From Bacteroidales bacterium (lineage in GTDB: Bacteria > Bacteroidota > Bacteroidia > Bacteroidales > UBA12481): a DNA stretch of 6,707 bases. Positions 1 through 4,812 of this stretch are shown piece after piece. The translations under genes were made by a program, and so were the position numbers. The notes below the pieces were generated by a model that searched no databases, was not told where the DNA came from, and saw only the letters and a list, made by a program, of their open reading frames with translations. Each line of letters begins with the position of its first letter. Position 1 is the first letter of the stretch. Location: the NCBI GenBank assembly GCA_028707745.1, contig JAQWAJ010000098.1:1-6707 (forward strand). Reading direction: 5' to 3'.

Positions 1-528
1 TACCTGCCTCAGACGCATAATTTCGACAACCGTTTTCCAATATCCGTTGTCGAAGTGGTGCTGAGTGGTCTGTTGAAGCTGCATGGCATTACCACGCGGG
101 TAACCAAAGAAGACAGGAAGGGTGCCATGGAGGTGCTTGAGAAAGTGGGCATGGCAGGTTTTGCTAACCGAAGCATCGGTGAACTATCGGGCGGACAAAT
201 GCAGCGTGTGTTTATCGGCCGTGCACTGATCTCGAAGCCGCAACTGCTGATACTCGATGAACCGGTCACCTATGTCGATAACCGTTTTGAACAGGAATTG
301 TACAACCTGCTCGAACGCATCAGCCAGGAAACATCGATTCTGCTGGTCAGTCATGATGTGGGCCAGATCGTATCGTCGGTGCGGACCATTGCCTGCGTGA
401 ACCGTCACCTGCACTATCACCCCAGCAATCAAATCACCGAGGAGATTCTTGAGTCGTATAATTGCCCGATCGACCTGATTACCCATGGTCATGTACCTCA
501 TCGTGTTTTACCCACCCATCACTCATGA
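1..528 (+). CDS. Metal (Zn/Mn-type) ABC transporter ATP-binding protein, 5' truncated by window edge
   Basis: This is the ATPase of a transition-metal ABC importer (ZnuC/MntB-like); it hydrolyses ATP at the cytoplasmic face of the inner membrane to drive uptake. The frame is open from base 1 and starts inside the Q-loop (YLPQ, bases 1-12), so the Walker A part lies outside the window. Visible motifs in order are the ABC signature LSGGQ (184-198) followed by MQR, Walker B LLILDE with Asp at 256 and the catalytic Glu at 259, a D-loop reading PVTYVD, and the H-loop His at 352 (SHD). The FPISVVEVV segment after the Q-loop and the C-terminal tail with CPIDLITHG and PHRVL are typical of the metal-transport subfamily. 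The tail is rich in His, which may bind metal (inference). The stop overlaps the permease start in ATGA, so the two are probably translationally coupled. Zinc versus manganese cannot be decided from sequence. Confidence 0.93.
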   Translation, partial: YLPQTHNFDNRFPISVVEVVLSGLLKLHGITTRVTKEDRKGAMEVLEKVGMAGFANRSIGELSGGQMQRVFIGRALISKPQLLILDEPVTYVDNRFEQELYNLLERISQETSILLVSHDVGQIVSSVRTIACVNRHLHYHPSNQITEEILESYNCPIDLITHGHVPHRVLPTHHS

Positions 529-1358
529 TACCCGAATTTTTCAATTATGAATTTATCCGTTTTGCCCTGGCGGCTTCGCTGCTGAGCAGCATCACCGCAG
601 GTATCATCGGCACCTATGTGGTTACCCGCCGGATGGTTTTCATTACGGGCGGAATCACGCATGCCTCATTTGGCGGACTCGGACTGGGATTTTTCCTGGG
701 CATCAATCCGCTGATCGGCGCAGCTCTGTTTGGGGTAGCTTCAGGGATCGGTGTTGAATATCTTTCGCGCTTCCGCAAAATCCGTGAAGATTCTGTGATT
801 GCGATGATGTGGTCGTTCGGCATGGCTATCGGGATCATCTTTATTTCTCTGGCACCAGGATATGCCCCCAACCTAATGAGCTATCTTTTTGGCAATATCC
901 TGAGCGTTTCAACAGGAGATATCCTGATCATGAGTATCCTGATGGTTCTGGTGCTGGCGCTGTTTATTCCCTTTTTCAGGCTCATTCAGTACCTGACTTT
1001 TGATGAAGAGTTTGCGCAAACCAGCCGCGTACCGGTAAGTCTGTTCAAGTATCTGCTGGCCGGCCTCGTGGCGCTTACCGCCGTGGTTTATATCCGGGTA
1101 GCCGGGATCATACTGGTTTTGTCGCTGCTGACGATCCCGCAAAACATTGCCCTGCTCTTTTCCAATAATCTCAAAAAGATCATGTTTTTATCCATCGGGA
1201 TCGGCTTCCTTGGGTCATTGCTCGGATTGATCTTTTCGTATGCCGGGAATATTCCTTCAGGGGCCTCCATTATCTTCTGTCTGGTTCTGCTGTATCTCGT
1301 TGCTTCGGCCGGCAAGGGAATCCTTTCGTCGAGGAAAACAGCACATCAACACTCCTGA
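525..1358 (+). CDS. Metal ABC transporter permease (ABC-3 family, ZnuB/MntB-like)
   Basis: This 277-residue inner-membrane permease forms the channel of the metal importer with the preceding ATPase. It belongs to the ABC-3 family by overall pattern: about eight or nine hydrophobic segments (roughly residues 9-31, 45-60, 63-79, 92-110, 131-150, 172-190, 194-212, 219-241, 245-262), the early ITHASFGGLGLG segment, and the later VAGIILVLSLLTIP segment. I chose the ATG at 525 because it overlaps the upstream stop (ATGA) and leads straight into the usual N-terminus; the ATG at 462 would add 21 residues unlike the family and lie inside the ATPase gene. There is no Shine-Dalgarno-like sequence, which fits coupling and Bacteroidota practice. 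The length is normal for the family. The C-terminus ends in KTAHQHS, a short His-containing tail. The substrate-binding protein is not encoded in this window, and metal specificity is unresolved. Confidence 0.93.
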   Translation: MIPEFFNYEFIRFALAASLLSSITAGIIGTYVVTRRMVFITGGITHASFGGLGLGFFLGINPLIGAALFGVASGIGVEYLSRFRKIREDSVIAMMWSFGMAIGIIFISLAPGYAPNLMSYLFGNILSVSTGDILIMSILMVLVLALFIPFFRLIQYLTFDEEFAQTSRVPVSLFKYLLAGLVALTAVVYIRVAGIILVLSLLTIPQNIALLFSNNLKKIMFLSIGIGFLGSLLGLIFSYAGNIPSGASIIFCLVLLYLVASAGKGILSSRKTAHQHS

Positions 1359-1412
1359 TTTCGGGTATCTGATTAAACCCAAACCCATAATTGAAGTCTT
1401 AAAAAATGTGAA

Positions 1413-1426
1413 AATAAGTGCTTATT
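1413..1426. repeat. AT-rich inverted repeat AATAAG-TG-CTTATT in the intergenic region
   Basis: Two 6-bp arms (1413-1418 and 1421-1426) are perfect inverted copies around a 2-bp centre. The site lies 12 bp upstream of the TTTG of the promoter candidate and 54 bp after the permease stop. No T-run follows, so it is a poor terminator. It could be a dimeric regulator's operator for the lipoprotein operon, but an AT-rich palindrome this short can occur by chance. Confidence 0.3.
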
Positions 1427-1438
1427 AAGGGTCCATCA

Positions 1439-1469
1439 TTTGTTTATCAATGTATGAATCGTACTTTTA
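1439..1469 (+). promoter_or_regulatory. Candidate Bacteroidota-type promoter for the lipoprotein operon
   Basis: TTTG at 1439-1442 is followed, after 19 bp, by TACTTTTA at 1462-1469. This agrees with the known Bacteroidota housekeeping promoter (TTTG near -33 and TAnnTTTG near -7) except for the last base of the -7 element. Transcription would start roughly at 1474-1476, giving a leader of about 50 nt before the ATG at 1527. A second -7-like TACCTTTA lies at 1509-1516 but has no TTTG at the right distance. The assignment rests on pattern and position only. Confidence 0.45.
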
Positions 1470-1526
1470 CACGCCCTTTAATCCCCCGGGCATGTTTTTT
1501 TGGATTTTTACCTTTAGGTATTCTAT

Positions 1527-2558
1527 ATGACGATAAATAAAAGAACAACGTGGCATCGCCTGCTCTTCGCCGTGCTCATGGCGGGGCTTGTTTCATCATG
1601 CACCACCGAAATCGATATTAACTCTGAAAATCAGAACGTTCCGATCGTATATTGCGTTTTGAACTCTGCCGATTCCTTCCAATATGTAAGATTGCAGAAA
1701 ACCTATCTGGTCGATTCCAAAGCTGGGGAAACTCCGCCAGATCAGGACAGTGTTTACTTTTCGGGGGAGATAGTCGTTAATATCGAGCGTTTGTCAGAGG
1801 GCCAGGTCGTTGAAACCCACCGTTTTTATCCTACCACCGAGATTCCGAAAGATTCCGGGTTTTTCCCGAGTGAAAAGAACATTCTTTACCGGGCCAAGAT
1901 GACGATCGTACCGAATTCTGTATACCGCCTATACATCTATCTGGGTAGTAAAGAGAAAGTTCTGTATTCTGAAGCAACCACATTGAGTGCATTAAAAGTT
2001 TTGAATCCATTGCCATTGAAACAGAGGAAGATCAGTCTTTATGACGGGACCAATTACATCTGCCAGTGGGAGCCGGTTACCAATGCCGGGATTTATCAGG
2101 TTGCCGTCAGGTTCAAATATAAGGAGACAGCCGGTGGTGTAACAAAAACCAAATTTATCGATTGGCCACAGGCTCTCGCCAGCCAGAATGCAGGTTCCGA
2201 CTATCTGAGTTCGAGTATCAGCGGGGCCAGGTTTATGCACATTTTAGATGAAAACCTTGCAGTCGAGGCAGGCGTTGTCAGACAAGTCATCGGGCTGGAT
2301 TTCTATATTGTCAGCGGAAGCATTGAGATGTCATACTACATCCAGTCGACCTCCCCTACCGAAGGAGCCCTGATGGAAAAGCCCGTTTATAACAATATTA
2401 CCAACGGGCTTGGACTTTTCGCAACTGAATCGAGGGTGAACATACCCGACCTGATACTGTCGCCGGTTACCATCGACAGTATCGCCTACGGGCAATATAC
2501 CAAAAATCTTGGTTTCCTGGATCATAACAATGACAGGGACAGCACAAACAGTTATTAA
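1527..2558 (+). CDS. DUF4249-like lipoprotein, first gene of the lipoprotein operon
   Basis: This is a predicted envelope lipoprotein of 343 residues. The N-terminus has basic residues, a hydrophobic stretch (12-22) and a lipobox ending in VSSC, with the lipid-modified Cys at residue 25; acidic residues follow soon after (TTEIDI). The mature part looks like a beta-rich secreted protein. Segments resembling the Bacteroidota DUF4249 group and relatives are NVPIVYCVLNSADSFQYVRL (37-56), NAGIYQVAVRFKY (186-198), and the C-terminal VYNNITNGLGLF (287-298). The match to DUF4249 is from memory of the family's appearance and could be to a sister family. Members are widespread in Bacteroidota and often near TonB-dependent receptors; none is visible here, and the biochemical role is unknown. 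The start follows the promoter candidate by about 50 nt, and no clear ribosome binding site is present. The next lipoprotein gene starts 12 bp downstream. Confidence 0.85.
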   Translation: MTINKRTTWHRLLFAVLMAGLVSSCTTEIDINSENQNVPIVYCVLNSADSFQYVRLQKTYLVDSKAGETPPDQDSVYFSGEIVVNIERLSEGQVVETHRFYPTTEIPKDSGFFPSEKNILYRAKMTIVPNSVYRLYIYLGSKEKVLYSEATTLSALKVLNPLPLKQRKISLYDGTNYICQWEPVTNAGIYQVAVRFKYKETAGGVTKTKFIDWPQALASQNAGSDYLSSSISGARFMHILDENLAVEAGVVRQVIGLDFYIVSGSIEMSYYIQSTSPTEGALMEKPVYNNITNGLGLFATESRVNIPDLILSPVTIDSIAYGQYTKNLGFLDHNNDRDSTNSY

Positions 2559-2570
2559 GACATACCGAAC

Positions 2571-3014
2571 ATGAAAAGATTTTCCATATTAGCTATACTC
2601 GCAGGGTTGGTTTTCCTCGTTTCATGCGATCCTGAAGTAATACCGGTCGACACTGGCGGCGATGGCACTTCAAAGGTTCTCGGCACTCTGGAGATAGAGT
2701 TCCGCGTCCCTTCCTCCATTCTTCCTCCATACCGGGTATTACGGGCCGATCTCAGCGTAGCCAAAGACGCCGAATCGCTTTATAAAGGAAAGTTCCTTCA
2801 AATGGCTAATGTTTATAACAGCCAGATGACTTATACTTTTAACCTGGCACCAGGTACTTATTACTACCAGGCTGGTATCATCTGCATAGCTCAAGGAGAT
2901 TCATGCACAGCAGCCAGTTTTCCGGGAGGCACTTATGGTATGAAATGGGCCATTGGTACCGCTGAAGTGAAGCAAGACAAAACCACGCACGTTATACCTC
3001 AATTCACGAAATAA
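2571..3014 (+). CDS. Small lipoprotein of unrecognised family
   Basis: I do not recognise the family of this 147-residue protein. It has a clear lipoprotein signal: Lys-Arg at 2-3, a hydrophobic core (5-17) and lipobox LVSC with Cys at residue 19, followed by DPE. After a Gly/Asp/Thr-rich linker (26-35), alternating hydrophobic residues suggest a compact beta-sandwich of about 110 residues (LGTLEIEFRVP near 37, YTFNLAPGTYYYQAGI near 88-103). The PGTYYY turn resembles those of transthyretin or carboxypeptidase-regulatory-like beta folds, but that is inference. Cys105 and Cys112 are close enough for a disulfide in the periplasm or outside the cell. The gene lies 12 bp after the DUF4249-like gene and 2 bp before the PKD/FISUMP gene, so it is almost certainly cotranscribed with both, perhaps as an accessory subunit. 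The start is fixed by the signal peptide; no Shine-Dalgarno sequence is evident. Confidence 0.85.
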   Translation: MKRFSILAILAGLVFLVSCDPEVIPVDTGGDGTSKVLGTLEIEFRVPSSILPPYRVLRADLSVAKDAESLYKGKFLQMANVYNSQMTYTFNLAPGTYYYQAGIICIAQGDSCTAASFPGGTYGMKWAIGTAEVKQDKTTHVIPQFTK

Positions 3015-3016
3015 AC

Positions 3017-4762
3017 ATGAAGATCACACCATTCAGATATATCCCACTCCTGGTTCTGGCATTAACGGTTCTTGTACAATGCGATAAAGATGAGGTAAAT
3101 AGTACAGCCCCTTTAGCTTCCTTTAAACTGTCACCTTCCAGCGGACTCACGACAACCACTTTCCAGTTTGATGCCAGTGCATCAAAAGCTACCTCTGCAG
3201 GCGACACCCTGTTATTCATCCGCTGGGACTGGGACCGTGATGAAATCTGGGATACCGGTTTTTCAAGATCCCGATTATTTACCCACCGCTACTACAAACC
3301 GGGCAGCTACAACCCACGCATGGAGATCCGTAATGAAGCCGGCCTGAGCGACACCATTGAGTTACCGGTTGAGGTGGCCCGTGGGTACAGCGCTCCGCAG
3401 CCATCCTTTACCATCTCTCCCGCCAGCGGGAACCTCCGGGTAGAATTTGTATTTGATGCCGGACAAACAAAAGATGACGAAGACAGTCTGAATACACTGA
3501 AATTCCGCTGGGATTGGGATGGCAACGGAGTGTATGACACGGAATACTCTGATCAGCCTTTGATCAAACACATGTTCAGTGCACCAGGCTTATACAATAC
3601 AACCGTCGAGGTTGCCGATCCGAAAGGGCTTACGGCAAAACTGATGAAATCAGCCTTAGTATCAACCAGCAACCCTAATCTGGTACCCCGGTTTACCTAC
3701 ACCCCTGAAAACCCAAACACTTCTGATCTGGTTTTACTGGACGCCTCATCTAGCTATGACCCAGACAATGCCGGCAATACTTTCCTGTATCGCTGGGATT
3801 TCGAGGACGATGATACATTTGATACTGAATATCTTTCTAATCCCGTTGTCAGCCATACTTTTAACACCGAAGGGAACAACACCGTCGTGCTCGAAATCAA
3901 GGACCAATGGGGATTAGTTAACCAGGCATCCATTGTGGTTTACATTGCACATTCAAACCGCAAGCCGACTGCAGCATTCTTTAGCGGATGCGAATATGGT
4001 AACCTGACTACCAATTTCTACTTCAATGCCAGTCAAACCAGTGACAATGAAGACTGGGCTGACCTGATGAAAGTGCGCTGGGACTTCGACAGCGATGGAA
4101 ACTGGGATACCGAATACAATAAAATCAAAACAGCTTATCACCTGTATGGCACTCCCGGAACTTTTAAAGTCAGAATGCAGGTCTTGGATTCAGGCGGATT
4201 GACCGATACCACCAGTCTTAACGTATATGTTTCTTCGGGCACCAACGAAACCGGTCTCATTCTGGATGAAACAAAAGGCATTTATTACGGGACGGTTAAA
4301 ATAGGCACTCAATGGTGGATGTCAGAAAACCTGAATGAAACCAGCAGTGGAAAATTCTGCTACAGCGGAAGAAATTCCAACTGTGAAACTTATGGAGGGC
4401 TCTATACCTGGACCGCCGTAATGAACGGCACTACATCAGAAAAGGCGCAAGGCTTATGCCCCTCGGGCTGGCATATACCCTCTCTCACAGAATGGACCAA
4501 GCTGATTGATTTCTATGGTGAAACGTTGGCAAAAGGCCATCTCGAAGTCGGAGGTGACAGCGATTTCAGAATGCTCCTGGCAGGGCAACGCTCGACAGGC
4601 GGAAGCTCTGAAATGATGAATCAGGTTACAAACTTCTGGACCTCTACGAAATCATCTGGCGAAAATTCCTTCGCTATATCTTTCCAAAAAGATCAGGCAA
4701 ACTACTTTAAGCTGAATCTGTCGAGATCATACGGATTCAGCGTGCGATGCGTAAAAGAATAA
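3017..4762 (+). CDS. Lipoprotein with four PKD domains and a C-terminal FISUMP domain
   Basis: This 581-residue protein is predicted to be exported and probably anchored in the envelope. The N-terminus has a signal sequence ending at Cys22, but the lipobox reads LVQC, with Gln in place of the usual Gly, Ala or Ser before Cys. Four PKD-type beta-sandwich repeats follow at about 31-121, 127-216, 219-311 and 315-406, each with an RWD[WF] core (Trp 70, 165, 260, 355). PKD domains usually act as spacers or ligand-binding modules in surface and secreted proteins. Residues 410-581 match the FISUMP family (Fibrobacter succinogenes major paralogous domain): YYGTVKIGTQWWMSENL (423-439), CETYGGLYTW (456-465), LCPSGWHIP (480-488) and a final SVRCVKE. 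Cys448, 456, 481 and 578 may form disulfides. FISUMP's function is not established. It is the last gene of the operon, and the inverted repeat at 4769 lies 6 bp beyond its stop. A surface adhesion or binding role is inference. Confidence 0.93.
   Translation: MKITPFRYIPLLVLALTVLVQCDKDEVNSTAPLASFKLSPSSGLTTTTFQFDASASKATSAGDTLLFIRWDWDRDEIWDTGFSRSRLFTHRYYKPGSYNPRMEIRNEAGLSDTIELPVEVARGYSAPQPSFTISPASGNLRVEFVFDAGQTKDDEDSLNTLKFRWDWDGNGVYDTEYSDQPLIKHMFSAPGLYNTTVEVADPKGLTAKLMKSALVSTSNPNLVPRFTYTPENPNTSDLVLLDASSSYDPDNAGNTFLYRWDFEDDDTFDTEYLSNPVVSHTFNTEGNNTVVLEIKDQWGLVNQASIVVYIAHSNRKPTAAFFSGCEYGNLTTNFYFNASQTSDNEDWADLMKVRWDFDSDGNWDTEYNKIKTAYHLYGTPGTFKVRMQVLDSGGLTDTTSLNVYVSSGTNETGLILDETKGIYYGTVKIGTQWWMSENLNETSSGKFCYSGRNSNCETYGGLYTWTAVMNGTTSEKAQGLCPSGWHIPSLTEWTKLIDFYGETLAKGHLEVGGDSDFRMLLAGQRSTGGSSEMMNQVTNFWTSTKSSGENSFAISFQKDQANYFKLNLSRSYGFSVRCVKE
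3107..4234 (+). repeat. Four tandem PKD-coding repeats with an exact 285-nt period
   Basis: The octamer CGCTGGGA, coding Arg-Trp-Asp, occurs at 3221, 3506, 3791 and 4076, exactly 285 nt (95 codons) apart each time. The protein units share RWD[WF][DE]x[DN]-type acidic loops ending in DT[EG][FY]. The units have diverged elsewhere but keep their register with no net insertion or deletion. Boundaries of the array are approximate. Confidence 0.85.
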
Positions 4763-4768
4763 CTGTAA

Positions 4769-4812
4769 GTTTCAGCGTAGAGCTGCGAAATTATCTGCCT
4801 CTACGCTGAAAC
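4769..4812. terminator. Perfect 14-bp inverted repeat at the convergent junction, possible bidirectional terminator
   Basis: The left arm GTTTCAGCGTAGAG (4769-4782) and right arm CTCTACGCTGAAAC (4799-4812) are exact inverted copies around a 16-nt loop. The site is 6 bp past the stop of the PKD/FISUMP gene and overlaps the 3' end of the minus-strand gene: that gene's TAA stop (4791-4793) is in the loop and the right arm codes its last residues. Placement between convergent genes suits a two-way terminator. No uridine run follows on the plus strand; the minus strand is only mildly T-rich after the stem, so termination strength is uncertain. Confidence 0.65.

Noticed and set aside
184..501. 105-codon minus-strand open frame opposite the ATPase
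   Set aside because: It is antisense to conserved ABC motifs and shows no protein-like features of its own.
462..524. Upstream in-frame ATG for the permease at 462
   Set aside because: It would add 21 residues with no family resemblance inside the ATPase gene, whereas the ATG at 525 gives an ATGA overlap and the usual N-terminus.
1473..1501. GCCC/GGGC hairpin followed by a T-run, as a terminator for the metal transporter genes
   Set aside because: The stem is only 4 bp with an 11-nt loop, and it would lie at the start of the leader made from the promoter candidate.
1509..1516. Second -7-like element TACCTTTA
   Set aside because: There is no TTTG at the expected upstream distance, and the leader would be only a few bases long.
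3107..4234. CRISPR-like or non-coding tandem repeat
   Set aside because: The 285-nt periodicity is fully explained by the four PKD domains in one intact reading frame.
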